From the NCBI GenBank assembly GCA_021826505.1, contig JAKAZV010000012.1, forward strand, positions 1 through 36,570: 36,570 bases of DNA, in the 5' to 3' direction. The notes beneath the pieces are model-generated. The model ran no database searches and had not been told where the DNA came from. It was given only the letters and a program-made list of their open reading frames with translations. Origin of the DNA: Acidobacteriota bacterium (GTDB lineage Bacteria; Acidobacteriota; Terriglobia; Terriglobales; SCQP01). Within the stretch, counting starts at the first letter, position 1. Each line of letters opens with the position of its first letter. The position numbers were made by a program, and so were the translations under genes. Positions 7,746-16,040 of the stretch are shown piece after piece.

Positions 7746-9098
7746 ATGCCACTCCTTCCCCCAGCCGGCGCTCAACCCTTAATTCAAATCATCGGCGGCG
7801 GTCTGGCGGGGCCGGAAGCGGCTTGGCAGGCGGCGCGCCGGGGCCTGCGGGTGCGCTTGCTCGAAATGCGGCCGCATGCCTCCACTCCTGCCCATCGCAC
7901 CTCGGCCCTGGGAGAGTTGGTCTGCTCGAATTCCCTGAAAAGCGAAGCCCCCCATTCCGCTCCCTGGCTGCTGAAACAGGAACTGCGGCAGGCCGGTTCG
8001 CTGCTGCTCGGCTGCGCCGCCGAAGCCGTGATTCCCGGTGGCCAGGCGCTCACAGTGGATCGCCAGCGTTTTTCGGCCGCCATCGAAAGCCGCCTGCGCC
8101 AGCATTCGAATATCGAACTCGTGCGCGAAGAAGTGCGGCAAATACCCCGCGATGGGTTCGCGATCGTGGCCACGGGGCCGCTGACCAGCCCGGCATTGGC
8201 TGAAGATCTGGCGCGGCTGACGGGAAGCCAAAGGCTCTATTTTTATGACGCCATCAGTCCGGTGGTCGAGGACGATTCCATAGACTATTCCCGGGCCTGG
8301 CAGGCCTCGCGGCATGGCAAAGGCGGTGAGGATTATCTGAATTGTCCGCTCGATCGCGGGCAGTACCAGGTGTTTTACCAGGCCTTGCTTGGCGCGGAAT
8401 CTTACCCGCTCCACGATTTCGAACCGGCGCAATACTTCGAAGCCTGCCTTCCTTTGGAGGAACTGGCGCGGCGCGGCCCGGAAACCCTGCGCTATGGACC
8501 CATGAAACCCGTCGGTCTGCGCGACCCGCGCTCCGGCCAGTTGCCTTATGCCGTGGTGCAATTACGGCGCGAGGACGCCAGAGCCGGGGCCTGGAATCTG
8601 GTCGGTTTTCAGAATCACCTGCGTTTCGCCGAACAGGCCCGCGTGCTGCGCCTGATTCCCGCCTTGGAACACGCTGTTTTTTTGCGCTTCGGGCAGGTAC
8701 ACCGCAACACTTATCTCAATGCCCCGGCGCTGCTCGATGACACTCTGGCGTTGCGCCGGCATCCGAATCTCTGGATTGCCGGACAGCTTTGCGGGACGGA
8801 AGGTTATGTGGAAGCCATCGCCACCGGATTTCTCGCCGGCGTGCATGCGGCGCGGGCCGCATGGGGACTTCCTCCGGCGCCTCCGCCGCGGGCGACGGCG
8901 CTGGGTTCGCTTATCAACTATATGCAAAAATCCCGGCCGGAAGATTACACCCCGGCCAATATCACTTTTGATCTGCTGCCGTCGCTCGATCCGCCGGTGC
9001 GCGACCGCGCCCTGCGCCACCAGGCCATCTGCGAATCAGCCCTGCGGGCCATGGCCGCATGGTGGGAGATCATTTGTCATGGCGCGAGCGTCGCCTGA
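7746..9098 (+). CDS. trmFO: Methylenetetrahydrofolate--tRNA (uracil-54-C5-) methyltransferase
   Basis: TrmFO is an FAD- and folate-dependent enzyme that makes m5U54 (ribothymidine) in the T-loop of tRNAs. The FAD dinucleotide fold is clear at the N-terminus ('IIGGGLAGPEAAW'), followed by 'LLEMRPH', 'ELVCSNSLKSE', 'DAISPVVEDDSID' and 'RNTYLNAPALLDDTL'. From the ATG at 7746 the product is 450 residues, the usual family size. The ORF-track start (7689) would place the terminator stem at 7698-7729 inside the gene, so I reject it. The chosen ATG has no Shine-Dalgarno and lies only ~6 bases beyond the terminator tail. A TTTATT six bases upstream could be a leaderless-type -10, but there is no good -35. 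Confidence 0.95.
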   Translation: MPLLPPAGAQPLIQIIGGGLAGPEAAWQAARRGLRVRLLEMRPHASTPAHRTSALGELVCSNSLKSEAPHSAPWLLKQELRQAGSLLLGCAAEAVIPGGQALTVDRQRFSAAIESRLRQHSNIELVREEVRQIPRDGFAIVATGPLTSPALAEDLARLTGSQRLYFYDAISPVVEDDSIDYSRAWQASRHGKGGEDYLNCPLDRGQYQVFYQALLGAESYPLHDFEPAQYFEACLPLEELARRGPETLRYGPMKPVGLRDPRSGQLPYAVVQLRREDARAGAWNLVGFQNHLRFAEQARVLRLIPALEHAVFLRFGQVHRNTYLNAPALLDDTLALRRHPNLWIAGQLCGTEGYVEAIATGFLAGVHAARAAWGLPPAPPPRATALGSLINYMQKSRPEDYTPANITFDLLPSLDPPVRDRALRHQAICESALRAMAAWWEIICHGASVA

Positions 9099-9118
9099 GC
9101 AACTGAGAACAAAGCTGT

Positions 9119-9146
9119 GCGAAGCTGATCCCTTCGCCCATTTTTT
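9119..9146 (+). terminator. Intrinsic terminator of trmFO
   Basis: GCGAAG-N7-CTTCGC is a 6-bp perfect stem, followed by cca and six T. It starts 20 bases after the trmFO stop and its T-tract reaches into the stop codon of the convergent nrdJ gene. Confidence 0.6.
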
Positions 9147-12096
9147 AGCTGCAGCCGCTGGTCTCTCCGCAGTTAATACACTTATAGCAGGCGCCGTTGG
9201 GCATCATGATGCTGCCGCAATTATGGCAGGCCGGGGCATCGCTGGTGGTGATCACCGGTACGGTTTGGGCCGCGCGCGGCGCGGCTTCGGCCTGGGCCGC
9301 AATCTTGGCCGAACCCGGTCCGCTTTCAATCAGGGGCAGTTGCCCCGCGGTCTCAAGTTCCTCTTTCTGTTCTCCGCGCTCGCCATGCCAATCCCCGACG
9401 CTCGCTTGCGGCGCGGGCTGGGAACCCAGAAATTTCAGCCCCAGCCAGCGGAACAGGTAATCCATGATGGATTTGGCATAACCGATCTCGGGACTGCCCG
9501 ACCACCCGCTGGGCTCAAAACGGGTATGGGAAAATTTGTCCACCAATAATTTCAGCGGTACTCCATGCTGCAGTGAAATGGAGATCGCTGTGGCGAAGCT
9601 ATCCATTAACCCGCTGATCGTCGAGCCTTCCTTGGCCATGGTCACGAAAATTTCGCCCGGCTGGCCATCTTCGTACATGCCCACCGTGATATAGCCTTCG
9701 TGGCCGCCAATCTTGAATTTGTGGGTTATGGACTGGCGCTCGTCGGGCAGCCGCCGCCGGTACGGCCGCGAGGCGGGCACCGATTGCGGCACTTCCAGGC
9801 TGTCGCCGGCGCTGGCTTGGACTTTGCTTTCCCCGGCTTTTTTCGATGCCGAAAGCGGCTGCGCTTTTTTGCTGCCGTCACGGTAAACCGCGACCGCTTT
9901 CAATCCCAGTTTCCAGCCTTCGATCAAGGCCTGCATGACGTCATCCACCGTGGCCGCTTCCGGCAGGTTGACGGTTTTGGAAATGGCGCCCGACAAAAAC
10001 GGCTGGCAGGCGGCCATCATCCGCAGATGCCCGTTGTAATGAATGCTGCGGGTGCCATTGGCCGGCTTGAAGGAACAGTCGAAAACCGGCAAATGCTCGG
10101 CTTTGATATGCGGCGCGCCCTCGATGGTTCCCGTGGCGTCCACGTAAGCCACAATGTCATGGGTTTGCTGGGCCGAATACCCGAGCCGGATCAGCGCCTT
10201 ATCCACGCTCTGATTTACGATCTTGATCACGCCGCCGCCCACCAGGCGTTTATGCTTCACCAGCGCCAGGTCGGGTTCAATTCCCGTCGTGTCGCAGTCC
10301 ATCATGAAGCCGATGGTTCCCGTGGGCGCCAGCACGGTGACTTGGGAATTGCGATAACCCCAGCGCATGCCCAGTTCCAGGGCCGTATCCCAGGCCTCTT
10401 TCGCTCCCGCATAGAGCGCGTCGGGAACATTTTGCGGCTGAATATTGTTGACCGCGGCGCGATGCATCCGCATCACGTCCAGCATGGATTCCCGGTTGGC
10501 CTTGTAACCGCGGAAACTGCCGGCCATGCCATCGCTGGTCAGGGCTTCGGCGATGCGGGCCGACTGGGCATAGGCTTCTCCGCACATGATCGCCGTCACG
10601 CAGCCGCCGTAATCGCGTCCGAGGTCGCTGTCGTATGGCAGTCCATTGGCCATGAGCATGGCGCCCAGATTGGCATAGCCCAGCCCCAGCGGACGGTAAT
10701 CGTGCGAATTACGCGTAATCGCCTCGGTCGGATAGCTGGCGTTATCCACGATGATTTCCTGGGCCGTGATCAGAATATCCACCGCCTGCCGGAATGAGGC
10801 GATATCAAAGCCTGAGCCGGAGGTGAACCGCAGCAGGTTGATCGAGGCCAGGTTGCAGGCGGAATCATCCAGGAACATGTATTCCGAGCAGGGATTCGAG
10901 GCGTTGATGCGGCCCGTGGCCTTGCAGGTATGCCATTGGTTAATGGTGGTGTCGTACTGCATTCCGGGATCGCCGCATTGCCAGGCGGCCTCGGCAATCT
11001 GGCGCATCAGCTCGCGCGCCGGCACGGTGCGCACCGGTTCACCCCGCTGGGCCCCGGCCACGCGCTTCAGGTCCCAGGCGCCATCCGCCACAACTGCCTG
11101 CATGAACTCATCGCTGACCCGCACGCTGTTATTGGCGTTCTGAAAGAAAATCGAGGCATACGCTTCGCCGTCGAGCGCCGGGTCATAGCCGGCCTCGACC
11201 AGAGTCCAGGCTTTTTTCTCCTCTTTGGCCTTGCACCAGATGAAATCTTCCACATCCGGATGGTCCACGTTGAGAATGACCATCTTGGCGGCGCGCCGGG
11301 TCTTGCCTCCGGATTTAATCACCCCCGCGAAGGCGTCAAAGCCTTTCATGAAACTGAGCGGGCCGCTGGCGGTGCCCCCGCCCGACAGGGTTTCCCGCGA
11401 GCTGCGCAAAGGCGAAAGATTGGTTCCCGTGCCCGATCCCCATTTGAAAAGCATGCCCTCGGTCTTGGCCAGGGTCAGAATGCTGTCCAGCGAATCGCTG
11501 ACGGAATTGATAAAGCAGGCCGAGCATTGTGGCTTGCGATAGCCGGTGGCGGCAAACACCGGGCGCTGGGCCTCGCGATCCCAAAACCAGTTGGCGGCAT
11601 TCGATTCCGGCTCCAGGCGATCAACTCCGCAGTTAAACCATACCGGCGAATTGAACGAGGCCTTTTGCCACAGCAGCAGGTGCGCCAGTTCATCATGAAA
11701 AATCCGGGCATCTTCCTCGTTCCGGAAATAACCGTCGCGCAGACCCCAGTCGCGCATCGTTTCCACTACGCGGCCAATCAGTTGCCGCACGCTCGATTCC
11801 CGCGAACTCGCCCCCACCTTGCCATGCAGGTACTTGGATGCCACAATGTTGGCCGCCGTCTGCGACCAGTCCACCGGGACATCCATCTCTTTCTGCTCGA
11901 AAATGGTTTCACCTTTTTCGTTCTGAATCAGCGCCGTGCGTTTTTCCCACCGCACCTCGTCATACGGCGAGACCTTGGCGTCGGTGAAAACACGCTGGAA
12001 ACTCAAGCCGCGATGTTTGCGGCCCGTCGCAACCGGAGTTGTAGTCTCAGCGGTAGTCTGGGAAACGGTGCTGGCGATGGGACCCGATTCGTTCAT
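9145..12096 (-). CDS. nrdJ: Adenosylcobalamin-dependent (class II) ribonucleotide reductase
   Basis: This enzyme reduces ribonucleotides to deoxyribonucleotides using a B12-generated thiyl radical, so it works with or without oxygen. The 983-residue protein contains 'PQCSACFINSVSDSL' (active-site Cys), 'NPCSEYMFLDDSACNLASINLL' (NxCxE catalytic block), 'APTGTIGFMMDCDTTG', and a TSCPD domain ('EIFVTMAKEGSTISGLMDS') near residues 800-880. The C-terminus is a Cys-rich ribbon, CHNCG...CYKCINCG, ending 'SGCS', of the kind thought to re-reduce the active site. AGGAG at 12103-12107 gives a 6-base spacing to the ATG. The promoter carries NrdR-like boxes. No class I or class III subunit is present in the window. 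Confidence 0.96.
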   Translation of the reverse strand: MNESGPIASTVSQTTAETTTPVATGRKHRGLSFQRVFTDAKVSPYDEVRWEKRTALIQNEKGETIFEQKEMDVPVDWSQTAANIVASKYLHGKVGASSRESSVRQLIGRVVETMRDWGLRDGYFRNEEDARIFHDELAHLLLWQKASFNSPVWFNCGVDRLEPESNAANWFWDREAQRPVFAATGYRKPQCSACFINSVSDSLDSILTLAKTEGMLFKWGSGTGTNLSPLRSSRETLSGGGTASGPLSFMKGFDAFAGVIKSGGKTRRAAKMVILNVDHPDVEDFIWCKAKEEKKAWTLVEAGYDPALDGEAYASIFFQNANNSVRVSDEFMQAVVADGAWDLKRVAGAQRGEPVRTVPARELMRQIAEAAWQCGDPGMQYDTTINQWHTCKATGRINASNPCSEYMFLDDSACNLASINLLRFTSGSGFDIASFRQAVDILITAQEIIVDNASYPTEAITRNSHDYRPLGLGYANLGAMLMANGLPYDSDLGRDYGGCVTAIMCGEAYAQSARIAEALTSDGMAGSFRGYKANRESMLDVMRMHRAAVNNIQPQNVPDALYAGAKEAWDTALELGMRWGYRNSQVTVLAPTGTIGFMMDCDTTGIEPDLALVKHKRLVGGGVIKIVNQSVDKALIRLGYSAQQTHDIVAYVDATGTIEGAPHIKAEHLPVFDCSFKPANGTRSIHYNGHLRMMAACQPFLSGAISKTVNLPEAATVDDVMQALIEGWKLGLKAVAVYRDGSKKAQPLSASKKAGESKVQASAGDSLEVPQSVPASRPYRRRLPDERQSITHKFKIGGHEGYITVGMYEDGQPGEIFVTMAKEGSTISGLMDSFATAISISLQHGVPLKLLVDKFSHTRFEPSGWSGSPEIGYAKSIMDYLFRWLGLKFLGSQPAPQASVGDWHGERGEQKEELETAGQLPLIESGPGSAKIAAQAEAAPRAAQTVPVITTSDAPACHNCGSIMMPNGACYKCINCGETSGCS

Positions 12097-12162
12097 GACG
12101 GACTCCTGAAATCAACCCTCAACTCTGGTTTCTTGGCTAAACCAAAAATAGAGGCGATGCCC

Positions 12163-12191
12163 AAAGTATCGCTACTGATTGTGGTTGTCAA
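12163..12191 (-). promoter_or_regulatory. Sigma-70-type promoter of nrdJ
   Basis: On the minus strand TTGACA (12186-12191), a 17-base spacer and TACTTT (12163-12168) make a near-ideal housekeeping promoter. The predicted start is about 60 bases before the ATG. It overlaps the distal NrdR-like box. Confidence 0.75.
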
Positions 12192-12216
12192 TCCTTTTTA
12201 ACCCAATATATTGTGT
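12169..12216 (-). promoter_or_regulatory. Tandem NrdR-box-like operator at nrdJ
   Basis: Box 1 (12201-12216) reads ACACAATATATTGGGT on the minus strand, one mismatch from the palindromic NrdR consensus ACACwATATATwGTGT. Box 2 (12169-12184) reads CCACAATCAGTAGCGA, about 10 of 16 matches. The boxes are 32 bp apart, start to start, which is the three-turn spacing known for paired NrdR boxes. They flank the -35 and fill the spacer of the promoter, fitting repression by the dATP/ATP-sensing NrdR. The nrdR gene itself is not in the window. Confidence 0.75.
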
Positions 12217-12285
12217 GTCCCTCAAAATGCAGCTTAAATAATTGAAATCAAAGGGGTTGTTCCGATTATCATTTTGGAACTATTT

Positions 12286-13287
12286 TTATGTTGACGCGGT
12301 GGGCCGGGATTTTTCTGCCATGGTCTCTTGCTCCGGAGCCTCATCGGAAAATGGAACAATCCATTCGATGCCGGCCAGCAAAATTAAAGCCGAAACATAA
12401 CCCCACAACACCAGCGACACTGACATGGCGAATGGGCCGTATAAACCGCGAAAATTCATGTGCGGCAAAAGCAGAATGTAAATGTAAAGCGATAATTGCC
12501 ACAGCAGCCCGGCCAGGATGGCCGCACCCAGCACCTGACGAACCGGAACACGAATATTGGGCAGAATCCAATAAACCAGAAAAAACACCGCAATGGTGAC
12601 TGGAATCGCGCCCAGATGAATCAAAACCACCGAAACCAGCCGCACCAGCGAAGGAAATCCGCCCAGCGGCAGTGTGACGTAGTGGAGCAGAAACCGGGCG
12701 AGGCGCGTGGAATATGTTTCGCTCAGCGCGGTGAGAGAGGCCGAAAGCAGTCCCAGGCTGCCGCAAGCCAGCGCCAGGCCAATGGCGATCATCCAGTTGT
12801 GCAGGTAATTGCGATTGCGGGTGGCGCCCCAGACCCGGTTCAGAGCAACTTCCAGGGGAAGAAAAATGCCCGCCGATGTCAGCACCAGTACGATGAGTGA
12901 AGCAAACTGAACTCCCTGATGATGCTCGACGATGCGCCTCAGATTGGCAATGATAAATCGGCGTCCGCTTTCGTGAGCGGCATCGGCCACCGGCAGATAA
13001 GTGGTGAGCAGCGCCAGCAGGCTGCGATAAAGCCGATCGGAATGCAATACGTTGCGCAGCAGGGTCAGCAGCAGTACGACAAAAGGAAAAAACGAAAGCA
13101 GCGCCTGCGCGGCAATGGAGAAGGCGAAGGTATGGGTCTCGGTGGCGACAATATAAAATGCCGCTCTGCGCCAGCGGCTGCGCCGGCTTCGGGTTTGAAA
13201 CAGCGAATAAAACATCCTCTCCAGTGTACGGCGAGAGCTGGTTTCATAAATTGTGTGGTTGGGTTTGGGTGAATGAGTATGCGGCAT
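12286..13287 (-). CDS. YihY/BrkB family inner-membrane protein
   Basis: The 333-residue protein has a basic N-terminal region, then about six hydrophobic helices, among them 'SFFPFVVLLLTLL', 'LIVLVLTSAGIFLPL', 'IAIGLALACGSLGLL' and 'VTIAVFFLVYWILPN'. The 'FSIAAQALLSFFPF' start, the 'GVQFASLIVLVLTSAGIF...ALNRVW' block and 'YGPFAMSVSLVLWGYVSALILLAGIE' are diagnostic of the YihY/UPF0761 family. Some members were once called ribonuclease BN, which is now considered wrong; transport of an unknown solute is likely. It is upstream of nrdJ on the same strand, but nrdJ has its own promoter. A dyad CAATTCCG-N9-CGGAATTG (13299-13323) lies 11 bases before its ATG. Confidence 0.88.
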   Translation of the reverse strand: MPHTHSPKPNHTIYETSSRRTLERMFYSLFQTRSRRSRWRRAAFYIVATETHTFAFSIAAQALLSFFPFVVLLLTLLRNVLHSDRLYRSLLALLTTYLPVADAAHESGRRFIIANLRRIVEHHQGVQFASLIVLVLTSAGIFLPLEVALNRVWGATRNRNYLHNWMIAIGLALACGSLGLLSASLTALSETYSTRLARFLLHYVTLPLGGFPSLVRLVSVVLIHLGAIPVTIAVFFLVYWILPNIRVPVRQVLGAAILAGLLWQLSLYIYILLLPHMNFRGLYGPFAMSVSLVLWGYVSALILLAGIEWIVPFSDEAPEQETMAEKSRPTAST

Positions 13288-13298
13288 TTCCAGCGAAG

Positions 13299-13323
13299 CA
13301 ATTCCGTGCTTTTTGCGGAATTG
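13299..13323 (-). promoter_or_regulatory. 8-bp dyad upstream of the YihY-family gene
   Basis: CAATTCCG-tgctttttg-CGGAATTG is a perfect inverted repeat between the ABC transporter stop and the yihY-like ATG. It lacks a T-tract after the stem on the minus strand, so it is more likely an operator or leader hairpin than a terminator. The evidence is structural only. Confidence 0.35.
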
Positions 13324-13418
13324 TGAGCGAAAGAAATGTCGTATGTGGCAGGCGATCTTGATTCTCCCCGTCTTTATGAAACCAGCCTGAAGAAAGCGGG
13401 ATGAAACCTGGAGAACGA

Positions 13419-15308
13419 TTAAGCCGGAATCAATTCATGAAGGCGTGCCGGGGGTTCTGTCTGCCGCATTCCATTATGAATTTCGGTTAAGCGGCCGCTC
13501 GCCAGCTCCCAGGTTCGCGACGGGCGCAGCGGCCCGCAGGGCCGATGGCTGACGATCAGGCAGGCGCGATGGCGCATCAATTGATGCAGTGTGGAAAACA
13601 GCTCCTGCTCATTGACGGCATCGAGTTGCGCGGTCGGCTCATCCAGCACCAGCAAGGCGGGCCGGCGAAGTAAGGCGCGTGCGATTGAAATGCGCTGCCG
13701 CTGTCCGCCGGAAAGGCAGGCGCCGCGCTCGCCCACCCGGGTTTCATAACCATGCGGCAGTTGCCGTATGAATTCATCGGCCCGGGCCAGCCGGGCGGCA
13801 AGCCGCACCTGTTCCGGGGTGGCTTGCGGGCAGCCAAAGGCCAGATTTTCCCCAACCGTGCCATCCAGCAGCACGCAATCCTGTAATACCAGCGCCAGTC
13901 CGCGCGGCACGCTGGCGTGGCCCCTCATTGGACGGCCATGCATCAGGATCCGCCCCCGGATGGGGGCATAAAGGCCAAACAGCAAATCCAGTAAAGTGCT
14001 CTTCCCCGCCCCGCTGGCGCCGATCAGCGCCACGGTCTCGTCTTTTTCCAGCCGGAACGATATATCCCGCAGCACCCAGTGCGGTGAAATATTCTCTGTT
14101 GCCGCAGTTGTTTCTTCCCCTCGGCGCGTATAGGCAAAACTGACGTTTTGCCATTCCACCACGGCCGATGCTGATGACGCATCCGGGATCCATAGATCAA
14201 TTGCATCAGTTACTTCAATCCGACCCTCTTGGCCACCGGCCGGCAAGCTCGCATCATCCGCGAAATTAAAAGAGCTGGCTTGAGGCGGTGCGGCCCAGAA
14301 TTCCAGCGCAGGCCCGGCCACAACCCAGTTCTTCCCCAGGCTTTCCCAGGCGGATGTCAGTCCGGCTAATGGCCCAAATAGCATGCCGGCATAGCCGGCC
14401 ATGGCGATCCAGGTGCCTGGACTGATCCGGCCCTGCAGCACATATGCCAGCCCAAAGGCTAAAACCGCCAGCCGGGCGCCGAGTGCAATGGCGTTCTTCG
14501 CGCCTTCAATCCCGGTGGAAAGCCAGACCATCCGCCAGAGCCGGGCAAAAACAGGCTCCACGGCGGCATAATAGCGCCGCACTTCGCTCTCGCCCGCGCT
14601 CAGGATTTTTACCGTTTTAATCGCCGCCAGGGTCTCGGCAATCCGGCCATAAATCCGGCTCCAGCTTTCCTGGATGGCGGTTTCATGGCCCAGCATCCGG
14701 CGCACACCCGCGGCCGAAATATAGATAAAAACCGGTAATGGCGCCAATGCCCACGCCGCCAGGAGCGGCGCCAGCCGCAGCATCAGTGCCACGATCAGAA
14801 CCAGGTTCAACAGATTGGGAATGAACGTTTGCAGCCCCAGCCCGAGGGTTTCGCCAAAAGCCGCGACGCCGCGATCCACGCGGGTCATTAAATAACCGGC
14901 GCCGCGCGCGTGATGGAATTCTAAGGGCGCATTATAAAAATGGCCGATCACACCCCCGGAAAGCTGCCGGCTTACGGCAAAACGGGCTCGTTGCACCAGA
15001 ATGCCCAGTCCCGATTGCATCACCGTCTGTCCCAGACTGACCACTGCCAGCCCCGCCAGCGCGGGCCAGGCGCGGGCAAAAACGCTGGCTCCTGCCTGCA
15101 AGCGCATCCCGCCTGGCCGGGCCCGCATGACCAGGTTCAGCAGATACCGCAAAAACAATGGCTCGGCGCAGCCGGCCAGCGCCGCGCAGGCGCCCAATAT
15201 CATGGCCGCTCCCAGCGTCCAGGCATGCGGCGCCAGCAGTCGCCTGACAGTGCGGCTTTGGGATTTCAATGATGATGCTGAAGGCAAACAGCCATTGTAT
15301 GCACGCAA
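13419..15308 (-). CDS. ABC exporter half-transporter (fused membrane and ATPase domains)
   Basis: A type I ABC exporter (ABCB/MsbA-like layout) that probably homodimerises to export a lipid, drug or peptide; the substrate cannot be read. The N-terminal ~330 residues hold about six membrane segments. A ~60-residue linker follows, then the nucleotide-binding domain with Walker A 'GASGAGKST', Q-loop 'LVLQD', signature 'LSGGQ', Walker B 'LLVLDEP' and H-loop 'SHR', all intact. The linker ('SSFNFADDASLPAGG...') is longer and more hydrophilic than usual. The ORF-track start is a TTG without a clear Shine-Dalgarno, so the true start is uncertain. The gene diverges from ribA. Confidence 0.9.
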   Translation of the reverse strand: MRAYNGCLPSASSLKSQSRTVRRLLAPHAWTLGAAMILGACAALAGCAEPLFLRYLLNLVMRARPGGMRLQAGASVFARAWPALAGLAVVSLGQTVMQSGLGILVQRARFAVSRQLSGGVIGHFYNAPLEFHHARGAGYLMTRVDRGVAAFGETLGLGLQTFIPNLLNLVLIVALMLRLAPLLAAWALAPLPVFIYISAAGVRRMLGHETAIQESWSRIYGRIAETLAAIKTVKILSAGESEVRRYYAAVEPVFARLWRMVWLSTGIEGAKNAIALGARLAVLAFGLAYVLQGRISPGTWIAMAGYAGMLFGPLAGLTSAWESLGKNWVVAGPALEFWAAPPQASSFNFADDASLPAGGQEGRIEVTDAIDLWIPDASSASAVVEWQNVSFAYTRRGEETTAATENISPHWVLRDISFRLEKDETVALIGASGAGKSTLLDLLFGLYAPIRGRILMHGRPMRGHASVPRGLALVLQDCVLLDGTVGENLAFGCPQATPEQVRLAARLARADEFIRQLPHGYETRVGERGACLSGGQRQRISIARALLRRPALLVLDEPTAQLDAVNEQELFSTLHQLMRHRACLIVSHRPCGPLRPSRTWELASGRLTEIHNGMRQTEPPARLHELIPA

Positions 15309-15392
15309 GATGTAACGGCAACTCGGTCAAATGACGGAGGAGAATCTCTATCGCGGGCGTGGAATCGGGCAGATGGGCCAAGTCGCGGACTT

Positions 15393-15398
15393 TATAAT
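15393..15398 (+). promoter_or_regulatory. ribA -10 element with very short leader
   Basis: A perfect TATAAT ends 12 bases before the ATG at 15411, which predicts a leader of about five bases. No good -35 is present at 16-18 bases and no Shine-Dalgarno can fit. The mRNA would be effectively leaderless. Confidence 0.5.
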
Positions 15399-15410
15399 GA
15401 GAACAGGTCT

Positions 15411-16031
15411 ATGCCAGCCCACTCCATTCGCAATGTATTGCCGGTTGCGGAAGCGGCGTTTCCCACCCGCTGGGCGGAGTTCCGCATTTATGGCTTTGAA
15501 TGGAGCGGCGCGGCTCCGGATGTTGACAAAGAAAGCGCGGTGGCCTTGCGCCTGGGCCATAGCACCAATCCTTTGGTGCGCATCCATTCCCAGTGTCTGA
15601 CCGGAGATGTTTTTGGCTCGCTGCGCTGTGACTGTCGCGCCCAGTTGGAATTGGCGTTGGAAATGATCGCCGCCGAAAGGGCGGGCATTTTAATTTATGA
15701 GGATAAAGAAGGCCGCGGCATCGGCCTGATGAACAAGCTGCGTGCCTACCAGCTTCAGGATCAGGGCGCGGATACGGTGGAAGCCAATCAGAAACTGGGA
15801 CTGGCGGTCGATGCCCGCGCCTACGCGCTGCCGGCCGCGATTTTGCATTATTTTGGCGTCCGGCGGCTGCGGCTGCTTTCCAATAACCCGGAAAAAATTC
15901 AAGCCCTGGAGCAGGCCGGCATCCAGGTCACGGAACGTATCGCCTGTGAGCCCGCGATCGCGCCCCAGGCCCGGCAATATCTGCGGACCAAGCGGCAAAA
16001 ACTTGGGCATTGGATCAGCCGGCCTGAATAG
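15411..16031 (+). CDS. ribA: GTP cyclohydrolase II, stand-alone
   Basis: It opens GTP to 2,5-diamino-6-ribosylamino-4-pyrimidinone 5'-phosphate, the first step of riboflavin synthesis. The zinc site 'CLTGDVFGSLRCDC' (about residues 64-77) is complete; 'EDKEGRGIGLMNKLRAYQLQDQG' and 'DTVEAN' form the GTP-binding and catalytic region, and 'LLSNNPEKIQAL' is conserved. At 206 residues it matches the E. coli single-domain RibA and lacks the RibB domain found in many RibBA fusions. No other riboflavin gene and no FMN riboswitch is visible nearby. Its start lies just after a TATAAT, in a near-leaderless layout. Confidence 0.95.
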   Translation: MPAHSIRNVLPVAEAAFPTRWAEFRIYGFEWSGAAPDVDKESAVALRLGHSTNPLVRIHSQCLTGDVFGSLRCDCRAQLELALEMIAAERAGILIYEDKEGRGIGLMNKLRAYQLQDQGADTVEANQKLGLAVDARAYALPAAILHYFGVRRLRLLSNNPEKIQALEQAGIQVTERIACEPAIAPQARQYLRTKRQKLGHWISRPE

Positions 16032-16040
16032 AATTTCTCT

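Noticed and set aside
6468-7775. 435-residue ORF on the minus strand opposite the htrA-like gene
   Set aside because: It is antisense to a well-supported protease with an intact triad; its composition is His/Gly/Arg-rich and no family motif is seen.
9700-12201. Long + strand ORFs (365 and 423 residues) opposite nrdJ
   Set aside because: They are shadow frames of a highly conserved gene in high-GC DNA, with no recognisable domain and no ribosome-binding site.
12097-12285. Cobalamin riboswitch upstream of the B12-dependent reductase
   Set aside because: The predicted leader is only about 60 bases and no B12-box-like sequence or multi-stem fold was seen; the NrdR-like boxes explain regulation better.
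15411-16031. FMN riboswitch or RibBA fusion at ribA
   Set aside because: The -10 lies 12 bases before the ATG, leaving no room for a riboswitch, and the protein has only the GTP cyclohydrolase II domain.
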